NCBI RefSeq assembly: GCF_039649665.1
Contig: NZ_JBDJAW010000001.1
Location: forward strand, 480,518-544,517
Direction of reading: 5' to 3'
Source: Microbispora sp. ZYX-F-249
Lineage (GTDB): Bacteria > Actinomycetota > Actinomycetes > Streptosporangiales > Streptosporangiaceae
DNA: 64,000 nucleotides
Shown here: piece by piece, positions 9,735 through 17,374 of the stretch
Position numbering within the stretch: position 1 is the stretch's first letter
Layout of the letters: each line of letters opens with the position of its first letter
Position numbers and translations under genes: made by a program
The notes under the pieces: generated by a model
The model's input: the letters and a program-made list of their open reading frames with translations, nothing else
The model's database searches: none
Told to the model about the DNA's origin: nothing

Positions 9735-10535
9735 TCAGGAAGGCGAAAACAGATGGGCCGCCTTCGCGGGCGTCTCCCGGGTCGTGAACGGAACCGGGCT
9801 GAGCGCGTCGAGGCGCTCGGCGAACCCGGCCGCGAGGCCGGTCAGGACCAGCATCCCGGCCGCCGTCTCCGACACGCGCTGGTGCGCCATGATCAGGGCG
9901 GTGATGCCGGTGCTGTCCCAGTAGGTCACCGCGGAGAGGTCGATCACCAGCCCCGGCTCCGGTGTGCCGGAGACGACCTCGCCGATCGCCGCCGTGATCT
10001 TGGGGGCCGCCTGCTCGTCGAGGGCGCCGTCCAGCTCCAGAACCGTGTGCGACCGGAGACGGCGCAGCCGTGGAGTGGCGGATGACGACGCGGGGCCGGG
10101 GAGGGCGAAGTCGGCCGTGGCGAGGGTGCCGTCCGGGCCGGAATCGATCGTGAACCGGTCCGACAGGTAGCGGGCGAGCCACAGCCCGTGCCCGTGCCTG
10201 ACCGGCCACGCGGCGGTGTCGTGCCCCGACGAGCCGGGGTCGCCGACCTCGCACCGCAGCACGCCGCCGAGCTGCCGGATCCTCGCCCGTCCGGTTCCGG
10301 AGCCGTGGAAGACCGCGTTGGTGGCGAGCTCGTGGACGGTGAGCACCAGGTCCACGGACCGCCCGTGCGGGAGCCCGGCGTGGACGACGTGTGCCTGCAG
10401 CGTCTCCCGCAGGGGGTAGAGCGACCCGCGGTCGAACGCGTGGTCGAGGATCAGCACCGACGTCCCGGCGTTCCGATTTCCGCTGCCGGGGCCCGCGGCG
10501 ACGGGGGAGGCAAGGTTGGCCGCGTCATCGCTCAT
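9735..10535 (-). CDS. RsbW-like ATPase fused to STAS domain
   Basis: The 266-residue protein has two domains. Residues about 25-145 form a GHKL ATPase of the anti-sigma kinase type (VHELATNAVFHGSG is the N box, RHGHGLWLARYL the G box). Residues about 155-260 form a STAS anti-sigma antagonist domain (VIDLSAVTYWDSTGITALI) with the phosphorylatable Ser in DSTG. Kinase and antagonist are normally separate proteins of a partner-switching module; here they share one chain. The start overlaps the end of the MEDS-STAS gene by 11 bp, so the two are translationally coupled. Confidence 0.8.
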   Translation of the reverse strand: MSDDAANLASPVAAGPGSGNRNAGTSVLILDHAFDRGSLYPLRETLQAHVVHAGLPHGRSVDLVLTVHELATNAVFHGSGTGRARIRQLGGVLRCEVGDPGSSGHDTAAWPVRHGHGLWLARYLSDRFTIDSGPDGTLATADFALPGPASSSATPRLRRLRSHTVLELDGALDEQAAPKITAAIGEVVSGTPEPGLVIDLSAVTYWDSTGITALIMAHQRVSETAAGMLVLTGLAAGFAERLDALSPVPFTTRETPAKAAHLFSPS

Positions 10536-11394
10536 GCGCGGTCACCAGGCTGATCCCGGGAATGCCCTGAGCGCCGAGCAGCACGAACCGCGGCACGATG
10601 GCGGGGTTGCACCGCAGGACGACCGTACGGGCCGGCGCGAGGCTCCGGGCCACGTCGATGATCGTCCGGGTGCAGGACAGGTCGATGAAGGACAGCTCGG
10701 CCATGTTGATCGTGAGGGGGCCGTCCGTCCTGATCGCCTCGCTCAGTGCCAGGGCCAGGGCGTCCTCGGCCGCGCGGTCGATCTGTCCCGCCATCCGGAT
10801 GCCGGGCGGCGCGTACTGGCGGCAGATCCGCAGCAGCGGGTCGTCGTAGTAGGTGGCCGCGGCGACCGCCCGGGTGTGGAACGGGGAGACCGAGGCGAGG
10901 GTGACCGGGTCGAAGCGTTCCCGGTCGTACTGGCACAGGACCGACACGCTGCTGTCGGAAAGGACCGTCGCGATCTTCTCCTCGAAGGCGGGCAGCTGCT
11001 CCACACCGTGGACCGGCCGCAGCGCCCAGCCCATGTCGAGGGCCACCCGAAGGCCCGAGTAGCCCTCGCGTGAGGTCAGCTCGATCTGGGAGCTCAGCCA
11101 TCCCATCGCGTGATCCACACTGAAGGCCTGTCCGGACAGCAGGCCGTCCTGAGAGGCGACGACGTCCATCCGTCCGTCGGCGGTGGCGGACCGCACGGCG
11201 ATCCCGCGGCGGCTCAGCTCGGCCGCAGCTCCCTGGGGCTCCTCGCACAGCCAGACGACCCGCAGCCCTCCCGACAGCCCGTCACGCACGTACGCCGCGG
11301 TGAGGTCGAGCAGCTCTTCGGGCTCGCCGAAGGTCAGACACGCGTGATCGTTGATCGTCAAATCAGTGATCTGCACCTCGGCACTGACCGTCAC
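10525..11394 (-). CDS. MEDS (DcmR-type sensory) domain plus STAS protein
   Basis: A protein of about 289 residues. The first ~180 match MEDS domains (ITDLTINDHACLTFGEPEEL at the start, later SVLCQYDRERFDP), which occur in sensory proteins next to partner-switching regulators. The C-terminal ~85 residues look like a STAS fold (TINMAELSFIDLSCTRTIIDVA), but the usual phospho-Ser context is changed to DLSCT. GTG 11394 is preferred because the domain begins just after it; ATG codons at 11436 and 11463 are alternatives. It is probably the sensory partner of the coupled ATPase-STAS protein. Confidence 0.72.
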   Translation of the reverse strand: MTVSAEVQITDLTINDHACLTFGEPEELLDLTAAYVRDGLSGGLRVVWLCEEPQGAAAELSRRGIAVRSATADGRMDVVASQDGLLSGQAFSVDHAMGWLSSQIELTSREGYSGLRVALDMGWALRPVHGVEQLPAFEEKIATVLSDSSVSVLCQYDRERFDPVTLASVSPFHTRAVAAATYYDDPLLRICRQYAPPGIRMAGQIDRAAEDALALALSEAIRTDGPLTINMAELSFIDLSCTRTIIDVARSLAPARTVVLRCNPAIVPRFVLLGAQGIPGISLVTAHER

Positions 11395-11491
11395 CGCGCC
11401 ACCATCCTCAGGCGGTCCCGCCGCCCACCGCCTCATCGAGGTACCCATCGTAGTGATGGGCATACGTCAAGAATCGGTCTCGGTGACGGGG

Positions 11492-12499
11492 CTACAGGTA
11501 CGTCGGCGTACGGCCGGCCCGGTGGCGGAACAGCCACCAGTTCCACGCCTGGGCGAGGAGCATCAGGGGCACCATCACCGCGGCGAAGCCCACCAGGATC
11601 CGCAGCGTGGCCGCCTCCGCCATCGCCTCCGTCAGGCGCAGGCCGGTGCCGGGAGCGCCGGAGGAGACCAGTACGAAGGGGTGCAGGCCCGCGCCGAGGG
11701 CGACGACGGGCAGGGCGGCCGCGCACGAGGTGGCGGCGAAGGCCCGTCCGGTGCGTCCCGCGCCCAGCAGGGCGGCCCCCGCGAGGAGCGCGACCACCAG
11801 GGCCGCGCCGGCCGCGAGGGCGGGAAGGGAGTTGACGACGGCGTGGCGCGCCGAGGAGCCGGCGACGAGGACGGCCGCCGCCGCCCCGGCCGCCGCGAAC
11901 AGGGCGCGCCGACCGGCCCGCGCCGCCCGGGCGCCCGTCTCGCCGCCGGTCCGCCAGGCCAGGAAGGACGCGCCGTGCGCGAGGAACACCGCGGTGGTCG
12001 TGGCGCCGCACAGCAGCACGAAGGGGTCGAGCAGGTCGGCCGGACCGAGCGAGAAGGCGTTCCGCGCGTCGAGCGGCACCCCGGCGAGCAGCCGGCCCGT
12101 CACGAGCCCCCATCCCGTGGCGGGCACCAGCCCACCCAGGAAGATCAGCCCGTCCCAGACCCGGCGCGCCGAGGCGCTCCGGTGGCGGCTCCGCACCTGC
12201 ACGGCGGTGTTGCCGACGACGATCCCGGCCAGGATCGCCGCGAACAGGAAGTACATCCCCGACAGCAGCCGCCCCTCCAGGAAGGGGAAGGCGCCGAACA
12301 ACACCCCCGCCGCGGCCACCAGCCAGACCTCGTTGCCGAGGAAGAACGGGCCGAAGGCGTTGAGCAGCGCCCGGCGCTCACCGTCGTCGCGGCCGAGCGT
12401 GGGGGCGAGCAGCTGCACGCCGTAGTCCAGGCCGGCCAGGACGAAGTAACCGGCGAGCAGCAGCCCGAGCAGGGCCGGCCACACGAGTTCGAGAGTCAC
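11492..12499 (-). CDS. cydB: Cytochrome bd oxidase subunit II
   Basis: A 335-residue membrane protein. The N terminus (LELVWPALLGLLLAGYFVLAGLDYGV) and the segment NEVWLVAAAGVLFGAFP are typical of CydB, and about eight helices are visible. With CydA it forms the high-affinity quinol oxidase used at low oxygen. The GTG start has an upstream AAGAGGA ribosome site. It lies 82 nt after cydA, with a 12-bp tandem repeat filling the spacer. No cydDC transporter genes are in the window. Confidence 0.92.
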   Translation of the reverse strand: MTLELVWPALLGLLLAGYFVLAGLDYGVQLLAPTLGRDDGERRALLNAFGPFFLGNEVWLVAAAGVLFGAFPFLEGRLLSGMYFLFAAILAGIVVGNTAVQVRSRHRSASARRVWDGLIFLGGLVPATGWGLVTGRLLAGVPLDARNAFSLGPADLLDPFVLLCGATTTAVFLAHGASFLAWRTGGETGARAARAGRRALFAAAGAAAAVLVAGSSARHAVVNSLPALAAGAALVVALLAGAALLGAGRTGRAFAATSCAAALPVVALGAGLHPFVLVSSGAPGTGLRLTEAMAEAATLRILVGFAAVMVPLMLLAQAWNWWLFRHRAGRTPTYL

Positions 12500-12518
12500 G
12501 GGTTCCTCTTGGCGGGTC

Positions 12519-12596
12519 GAGCCACAGGCCGAGTCACGGGACGAGCCATAGGACGAGTCACGGGACGGGCCGACGGTCGGGCTACAGGGCGAGCGA
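12519..12596. repeat. 12-bp tandem repeat between cydA and cydB
   Basis: About six and a half units of a 12-bp motif (GAGTCACGGGAC and variants such as GAGCCATAGGAC) fill the cydA-cydB spacer and reach the last codons of cydA. Two units are identical; the others differ by one to four bases. Confidence 0.75.
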
Positions 12597-13856
12597 CGTG
12601 GCAGGCCGTTCCGCGTGCCCGTCGCGAGGCGCTCCGCCCAGGTCGGTGTCGGCCGGGCCGCGGCGGGCGTACCGGATGATCAGGGCCCAGTCGGCGATCG
12701 CCAGCGCGAGGAACACCGCGCCGAACAGGACCAGGGACGTCAGCATCGAGCCGACGTGCGACCGCGCGGCCGCGGTCGTGAGCTCGCCGTACACCGCCCA
12801 GGGCTGGCGTCCCACCTCGCGCAGCAGCCATCCGCCGAGCGCGGCGACGAAGGGCAGGGGAACCGCGACGAGCATCAGGTACGCCGCCGGGCGGAAGCGG
12901 AGATACCGGTCCCGGTGGAGCAGGACCAGAGCCACGACGATCAGCAGGAGGATCAGGTAGCCGACGTCCTGCATGACGTCGAAGGCGGTGGCGATCCAGG
13001 CGGGCGGCCGGTAGTCGCCCGCGCCGAACCGCTGGACCAGCTGGGCCTGCACGTCCTCGACCCGCAGGGAGCCGATGTCGTCGACATGGCCCCGCAGGGT
13101 CGCCGCCTTCATCGGCTGGGTCTCCACGAGCGTCGGGATCTGCACGAACCCGTAGTAGAGCGCCACGAACGCCGCGGGCGCCGCCGTGAACAGGCCGAGG
13201 CGCAGCGAGGCACGGAAGAACGCACGCTCGGCCGTGCGCTTGAGGAAGTGGTAGGAGCTCACCCCCGCCATGAAGACCCCGCCGGTCATCAGGGCGGCGG
13301 ACGCGGCGTGCACCAGCGCGTTGATCGCGTTGGGGTTGGTGAGCATGGCCCCGAAGTCGGTGAGCCGGGCCACGCCGTCGCGCACCTCGTGTCCCACCGG
13401 ATGCTGCAGGAAGCCGTTGGCCACCATGATCCAGTACGCCGAGGCGTACGCGGTGAGCGTGACCAGCCAGATCAGCGTGACGTGCACCGCCTTCGGCAGC
13501 CGGCCCCAGCCGAAGATCCACATGCCGAGGAAGGTCGACTCGGCGAAGAAGGCGACGATCGTCTCGAGTGCGAGCGGAGCGCCGAAGACGTTGCCCGCGT
13601 ACTCCGACAGCCCGCTCCAGGCGAGCCCGAACTGGAACTCCATGACCAGGCCGGTGGCGATGCCCAGCACGTAGTTCACGACGTAGATCTGGCCCCAGAA
13701 CCGGGTCATGCGCTCCGTGAGCGGTGAACCGCGGAGGGCGTGCCGGGTGTGCGTCACCGCGATCAGCGGGGCGAGCCCGAGGGTGAGCATCACGAACAGC
13801 CAGTGGAAGCCGGCCGTGGTCGCGAACTGCAGGCGCGCCAGCGTCTCGTCCGTCAT
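12582..13856 (-). CDS. cydA: Cytochrome bd oxidase subunit I
   Basis: The 424-residue protein has CydA hallmarks: LARLQFATTAGFHWLFVMLTLG at the N terminus with the His ligand of heme b595, GQIYVVNYVLGIATGLVMEFQFG, and a short Q-loop around ETQPMK (the length indicates the short-Q-loop class). It reduces O2 with quinol electrons. The C-terminal ~25 residues are hydrophilic. It is the first gene of cydAB. Confidence 0.92.
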   Translation of the reverse strand: MTDETLARLQFATTAGFHWLFVMLTLGLAPLIAVTHTRHALRGSPLTERMTRFWGQIYVVNYVLGIATGLVMEFQFGLAWSGLSEYAGNVFGAPLALETIVAFFAESTFLGMWIFGWGRLPKAVHVTLIWLVTLTAYASAYWIMVANGFLQHPVGHEVRDGVARLTDFGAMLTNPNAINALVHAASAALMTGGVFMAGVSSYHFLKRTAERAFFRASLRLGLFTAAPAAFVALYYGFVQIPTLVETQPMKAATLRGHVDDIGSLRVEDVQAQLVQRFGAGDYRPPAWIATAFDVMQDVGYLILLLIVVALVLLHRDRYLRFRPAAYLMLVAVPLPFVAALGGWLLREVGRQPWAVYGELTTAAARSHVGSMLTSLVLFGAVFLALAIADWALIIRYARRGPADTDLGGAPRDGHAERPATSLAL

Positions 13857-13951
13857 CGGCGTCCGTCGTCCGTAGCCCGGAGGAGGGAGGCCCCGGACGC
13901 GTGGTGAAGCGACAAATCAGCCCTTTTCTCGCAAAGTCCGCAAGAGTGGAC

Positions 13952-13969
13952 GGATCATATCTCTGATCC
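13952..13969. promoter_or_regulatory. Dyad upstream of cydA
   Basis: GGATCA-N6-TGATCC. On the minus strand it overlaps a TATGAT hexamer about 95 bp before cydA. It could be an operator over the cydA promoter. It does not match the Rex operator consensus, and no regulator can be named. Confidence 0.35.
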
Positions 13970-14010
13970 ACCTCTCGCCGGAGCGAGGCCCTCCACCCGC
14001 GCCGCGATGG

Positions 14011-15147
14011 CTATTCGGGGCCGATGAGGAAGGTCTGTCCGGGCGCGGAGGCGCAGGGCCGTTCGACGGCCTCCGCCCCGGGCGCGCCGTCGACTGAGAG
14101 GCACAGGTCGCTCGACGCCGGCCGGATCCGGTAGCCGTCTTCGCCGACGGGTTCGAGCCGGAAGCGCTGGTTGGGCCTGGCGCCGGTGCAGTCGCTCCAG
14201 GGCTGCAGCATGCCCGCCGTGGGGCCGGCCGGGATCACCGTCAGGCAGCCGACGCCCTTCGCCGGGTCGGGGTGATCCCATTGCAGGTGGACCAGCCCGC
14301 CACCGGCCGGGGTGAGGAAGGTCCGCGGCGGGACCGCGGTGGCACAGGGGCCCAGGACGGCGACCTCGGGATCGTACGAGACGTCCCTGGCCCGCCCCGC
14401 CGTCAGGCACAGGGACGGATCGGCGGCCGGCCGCACCTGAACCCACCTGCGGGCCGCCACCGATCCGCCTCCCGGTCCGCCCACCGATCCGCCCACCGGG
14501 CCGGACGGTGCGGCGGCCGGGATCGACGCGGAGGGGCGGGAGGCCGCCTCCCCGGTGGCCATGCGGTCGAACTGCCAGGCTCCGACCAGGCAGAGCAGGG
14601 TCGCGGCCGCGGCGCCCGCCACCAGTCGCCGGGCCGGGGCCTTCCGCCCGGGGGCCTCGCCCACGGCGGGCGAGGCCGGGACCCGGCCGGTGTTCCTCCC
14701 GCCCGCGCCGATGTCGAGGGTCTCGTCCGGCCGGGAGACGTCATGTCCGGGAGCCGGCGGGGTGGACGCGGGTGGCGGCGCCGCCCGCGTCCCATCGGAG
14801 GCCACGAGGTGCGTCCCACCCCCGGGGGCGGCGGGCGTGTCACCGGGCAGCGGGGTGGTCGCCTCGCGGGCGACGGCCAGGCGCCGGCGGGCGTCCAGCC
14901 ACTCGGCGACGGTGTCGTCGCCCGCCCCGCATGCCCGTACGAACGCGGCGAGCAGGTCTTCGCGCGGCAGATCCCGGCGACTGAGCGCGCCGGCCAGGGT
15001 GGCGCGCGGCAGGACGTCCCCCACGGCTTCGGCGCGGCGTTCGAGCTGCCGGTAACTGCACCCGCTCCACGCCCGGAGCCGCCTCATCAGGGCGACGAAC
15101 TCCGCGGGCGTGGCGGCGGTCCGCGGCTGCGGCCGGGTGTCGGTCAC
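14011..15147 (-). CDS. XRE-type helix-turn-helix protein with membrane helix and ricin-like lectin domain
   Basis: The protein has about 378 residues. The N-terminal ~75 form an actinomycete HTH-like domain (FVALMRRLRAWSGCSYRQLERRA). A Pro/Ala/Gly-rich linker leads to one membrane helix (RRLVAGAAAATLLCLVGAW, about 190-210). The C-terminal ~140 residues outside the membrane form a ricin-type beta-trefoil with repeated CL...C...F elements (LCLTAG, CLTVIP, LCLSVDG; NQRFRL, GQTFLI). The order implies a cytoplasmic HTH joined to an extracellular sugar-binding sensor. GTG 15147 has GGAG five bases upstream; the longer open frame to 15441 has no homology. Confidence 0.75.
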   Translation of the reverse strand: MTDTRPQPRTAATPAEFVALMRRLRAWSGCSYRQLERRAEAVGDVLPRATLAGALSRRDLPREDLLAAFVRACGAGDDTVAEWLDARRRLAVAREATTPLPGDTPAAPGGGTHLVASDGTRAAPPPASTPPAPGHDVSRPDETLDIGAGGRNTGRVPASPAVGEAPGRKAPARRLVAGAAAATLLCLVGAWQFDRMATGEAASRPSASIPAAAPSGPVGGSVGGPGGGSVAARRWVQVRPAADPSLCLTAGRARDVSYDPEVAVLGPCATAVPPRTFLTPAGGGLVHLQWDHPDPAKGVGCLTVIPAGPTAGMLQPWSDCTGARPNQRFRLEPVGEDGYRIRPASSDLCLSVDGAPGAEAVERPCASAPGQTFLIGPE

Positions 15148-15184
15148 GCTCACTCCATCCCGTAGATCCCCTGTGCTCCCCGGC

Positions 15185-15237
15185 AGCCTATGCACGCTTT
15201 CCGGGTGTCCGAGATCGTCCGGAAGTGTCCGGGACAC
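15185..15237 (-). promoter_or_regulatory. Candidate promoter/operator of the XRE-ricin gene
   Basis: A TAGGCT hexamer on the minus strand (15190-15185) lies 37 bp before the start. Upstream is a perfect dyad GTGTCC-G-GGACAC (15225-15237) and a further GTGTCCG copy at 15205. The repeats look like an operator, possibly for the HTH protein itself. The rest of 15238-15455 (spacer to the divergent reductase gene) shows nothing recognisable. Confidence 0.4.
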
Positions 15238-15455
15238 CGCCGACGTGTGGACGTGAGCCCGCGGGCCGGGCCACGGTGGCCTTGCACAACGGCCCGTCGG
15301 CGCCGGAGCACGCAGGTGCTCGGTGGCGTCACGGGGGCGCCGTGGCGGCGGACGTGACCGCCCATCCCGGCACCGGGTGGCGGCGCACGCATTCTTCCCG
15401 GCCGACTGGGCGCACGTCCGTCGCCGCATCTCATTCGACATGAGGGATACGAACC

Positions 15456-16061
15456 ATGGGACGCATAGTTCTGTCTGTTTTCACCACCCTTGACGGCATC
15501 ATCGAGAACCCGCACGAGTGGGCTTTCGGATTCGTCAGCGAGGACTCGATGCAGGCCGGCCTCGACCAGATCCGCGCGGCGCGGGCACTGCTCCTCGGAC
15601 GGGTCACGTACGAGGGCTTCGCGGCCTCCTGGCCGTCGATGACCGACGAGGTGGGCTACGCCGACGCGATGAACACCCTGCCGAAGTACGTCGTGTCGAC
15701 CACGCTGACCGAGGCCGCCTGGAACAACAGCACGATCATCGGCGCGGACGCCGCGGCCCGGATCGAGGCCCTGAAGAAGGAGGTGGACGGCGACATCCTC
15801 GTCTTCGGCAGCGCGGCGCTGGTGCGGTGGCTGCTGCGGGAGAACCTCCTCGACGAGATGCGCCTGGCCGTCTATCCGGTGCTCGCCGGTCGCGGCGCCC
15901 GCCTGTTCGACGACGACTCCGCGGGCCCCGCCACGCTGCGGCTCACCGGCACGCAGGCGTTCTCCTCCGGCGTGGTGCTGCTCACCTACGAGCCGACCGG
16001 CGAGGGCCTCGCCGACCCGGCCGCCGCACGCCGGGCGGCCGAGGCGACCGCCGGGGGGTGA
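15456..16061 (+). CDS. RibD C-terminal / dihydrofolate-reductase-fold protein
   Basis: The 201-residue protein has the small RibD-C/DHFR-like layout: IVLSVFTTLDGIIE at the N terminus, ALLLGRVTYEGFAASWP, YVVSTTL, DILVFGSAALVRWLL and the final VYPVLAGRGARLF. Such single-domain reductases bind NADPH; many lack an assigned substrate. ATG 15456 has GAGGG upstream. It is convergent with the next gene over a shared terminator. Confidence 0.85.
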   Translation: MGRIVLSVFTTLDGIIENPHEWAFGFVSEDSMQAGLDQIRAARALLLGRVTYEGFAASWPSMTDEVGYADAMNTLPKYVVSTTLTEAAWNNSTIIGADAAARIEALKKEVDGDILVFGSAALVRWLLRENLLDEMRLAVYPVLAGRGARLFDDDSAGPATLRLTGTQAFSSGVVLLTYEPTGEGLADPAAARRAAEATAGG

Positions 16062-16069
16062 TCGAGCGT

Positions 16070-16104
16070 CCGCGACCCGGCTCAGCGGCGCAGCCGGGTC
16101 GCGG
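16070..16104. terminator. Bidirectional terminator hairpin
   Basis: Perfect 13-bp inverted repeat CCGCGACCCGGCT / AGCCGGGTCGCGG with a 9-nt loop between two convergent genes. It overlaps the last codons of the leftward gene. Confidence 0.7.
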
Positions 16105-16615
16105 CGGCGTACAGGGAGAGGGAGACGGCGGCCCAGGCCACGGTGGCGGCCGTGAGGGACACCCACAGGGGCCAGACGGCCACCGTGGTCGTCACCACGG
16201 CGGCGAAGCCGATCAGGCCGAGGGCGCCGAAGGTCGCGCCCCACACGTCCTGCCCGGCCTGGCGTACGCCGTCCTCCTTGGCGATGAGGGTGACGCTCGC
16301 GAGCAGGATCGCCGGGAACGCGAGGAAGAGCCCGCCGGCGCGCGGACCGGCCAGCTCCGACACCACGCCGGCGAGCGCCGACACCCCGGCGCCGAACGCG
16401 AAGCGGACCACCCAGTCGCGCGGCGGCGGCCGCCTGAGCTCGCCGACGCGCAGCCGCACCTTCTCGCCGCCGTCACGAGAGCGGCCACTGTCACGAGAGC
16501 CGCCACTGTCACGAGAGCCGCCACTGTCACGAGAGCGGCCGTCGCCATGAGAGCGGCCACTGTCACGAGAGCGGCCGTCGCCATGAGACCGGCCACCGTC
16601 GCGATCGGCGCTCAC
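16082..16615 (-). CDS. DUF3147-like membrane protein with repetitive N terminus
   Basis: A 177-residue product. Residues 5-45 are a hydrophilic repeat rich in Arg, Asp, Ser and Gly (RSRDSG/GSRDSG units) encoded by seven 18-bp units. Four membrane helices follow (about 65-170). GTG 16615 overlaps the stop of the upstream membrane-protein gene as GTGA, so the pair is coupled. The hydrophobic part resembles the upstream protein in size and layout, suggesting two subunits of one small membrane complex. Function is unknown. Confidence 0.65.
   Translation of the reverse strand: MSADRDGGRSHGDGRSRDSGRSHGDGRSRDSGGSRDSGGSRDSGRSRDGGEKVRLRVGELRRPPPRDWVVRFAFGAGVSALAGVVSELAGPRAGGLFLAFPAILLASVTLIAKEDGVRQAGQDVWGATFGALGLIGFAAVVTTTVAVWPLWVSLTAATVAWAAVSLSLYAAATRLRR
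16477..16602. repeat. 18-bp tandem repeat (7 units) inside membrane-protein gene
   Basis: Seven 18-bp units of GAGAGCGGCCACTGTCAC and variants. They are in frame with the coding strand and encode six-residue repeats. Several adjacent units are identical or differ by one base, suggesting recent expansion. Confidence 0.85.
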
Positions 16616-16953
16616 GGTTCCGGCGCCAGCGCGTACCCGGCGGCCACCGTGGCGCCCCAGACCGCGAGCGCGGCCAGCGCCCCCCACCAGGCGCCCCACC
16701 TGCCCAGAAGGGGAGCGGCGACCAGGCAGTAGAGCACGAAACCGGCCGCGCCGATCCACATGCCGCGAGCCGAGGCGAGGACGTCCGGGACACCGGCGAT
16801 GCCCGCGGTGACGATGAGGCTCGCCAGGGCCACGGAAGGGGCGGCGCTGAAGACCCCGGCGAGCCGCTTGGGCGTCAGCGTCTCGGCCAGCGCCGCGAAG
16901 GCCAGCACGAACACGCCGCCGGCCAGGGCTTTCAGGACGACCTTCAGGATCAC
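16612..16953 (-). CDS. Small DUF3147-like membrane protein
   Basis: This 113-residue protein has four hydrophobic helices (VVLKALAGGVFVLAFAALAET; VALASLIVTAGIAG; MWIGAAGFVLYCLVAAPLLG; ALAALAVWGATVAAGYALA) and TPKRLAGVFSAAPSVAL between helices 1 and 2, as in DUF3147 proteins. GTG 16953 has GGAAG five bases upstream, so it is preferred over the long upstream extension. It is coupled to the following membrane-protein gene. The region 16954-17204 up to kdp holds no gene I can support. Confidence 0.65.
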   Translation of the reverse strand: MILKVVLKALAGGVFVLAFAALAETLTPKRLAGVFSAAPSVALASLIVTAGIAGVPDVLASARGMWIGAAGFVLYCLVAAPLLGRWGAWWGALAALAVWGATVAAGYALAPEP

Positions 16954-17204
16954 GTCACTTCCGTCGCCCACGCCGCGTCCCCTCCCCGGAACCGGCACGG
17001 ATGTTCGGGGGGCGCCGCTCCGCCGGTTGAACCGCGTTGATTTCCGGCACGCGAACGCCCGAAACCCCCGTCGTCGCCCGCGTACAGGGGGCGTCAATAC
17101 TCGGTTCGAACCCGTATGGAAGCCGTCAAGAGCGGTCATATGCCCCCGATCTCGGACTTTGCTTGTGCTGAGAGCGCCGAAGCAATCACAACCGAGGAGT
17201 GGGG

Positions 17205-17288
17205 ATGGCGGACGTCGTCTTCGTCGCCCTGACGATCGCGGTCTTCACGATCGTCGGGCTCGTCGTACGGGCGGTGGAGCGCCTGTGA
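17205..17288 (+). CDS. 27-aa membrane peptide at the head of the kdp operon
   Basis: ATG 17205 with a strong GAGGAG site opens a 27-codon frame, [20 protein letters not shown]... ending VERL, that is one hydrophobic helix with an acidic start. Its TGA overlaps the kdpF GTG (GTGA), so it is coupled to kdp translation. It is KdpF-sized but distinct from the KdpF that follows. It is probably a small Kdp-associated or leader peptide. Confidence 0.6.
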   Translation: MADVVFVALTIAVFTIVGLVVRAVERL

Positions 17289-17374
17289 GCGTGGTCAACG
17301 CCGTGGGCCTCGGAGTGGCCGCGGCCCTGCTGGTGTTCATGGTGGCGGCCCTGCTGTTCCCGGAGCGCTTCTGA
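17285..17374 (+). CDS. kdpF: KdpF small subunit
   Basis: A 29-residue single-helix peptide, [19 protein letters not shown]... ending LFPERF. The end matches the KdpF pattern (PE-R/K-F). KdpF stabilises the KdpABC complex. It overlaps the preceding small ORF (GTGA) and kdpA (TGATG). Confidence 0.8.
   Translation: MSVVNAVGLGVAAALLVFMVAALLFPERF

Noticed and set aside
13857..13960. Rex operator upstream of cydA
   Set aside because: No TGTGAAC-N3-TTCACA-like dyad; only a GGATCA/TGATCC dyad of unknown meaning.
16954..17204. c-di-AMP (ydaO) riboswitch before kdp
   Set aside because: No recognisable conserved core; only loose GC-rich inverted repeats.
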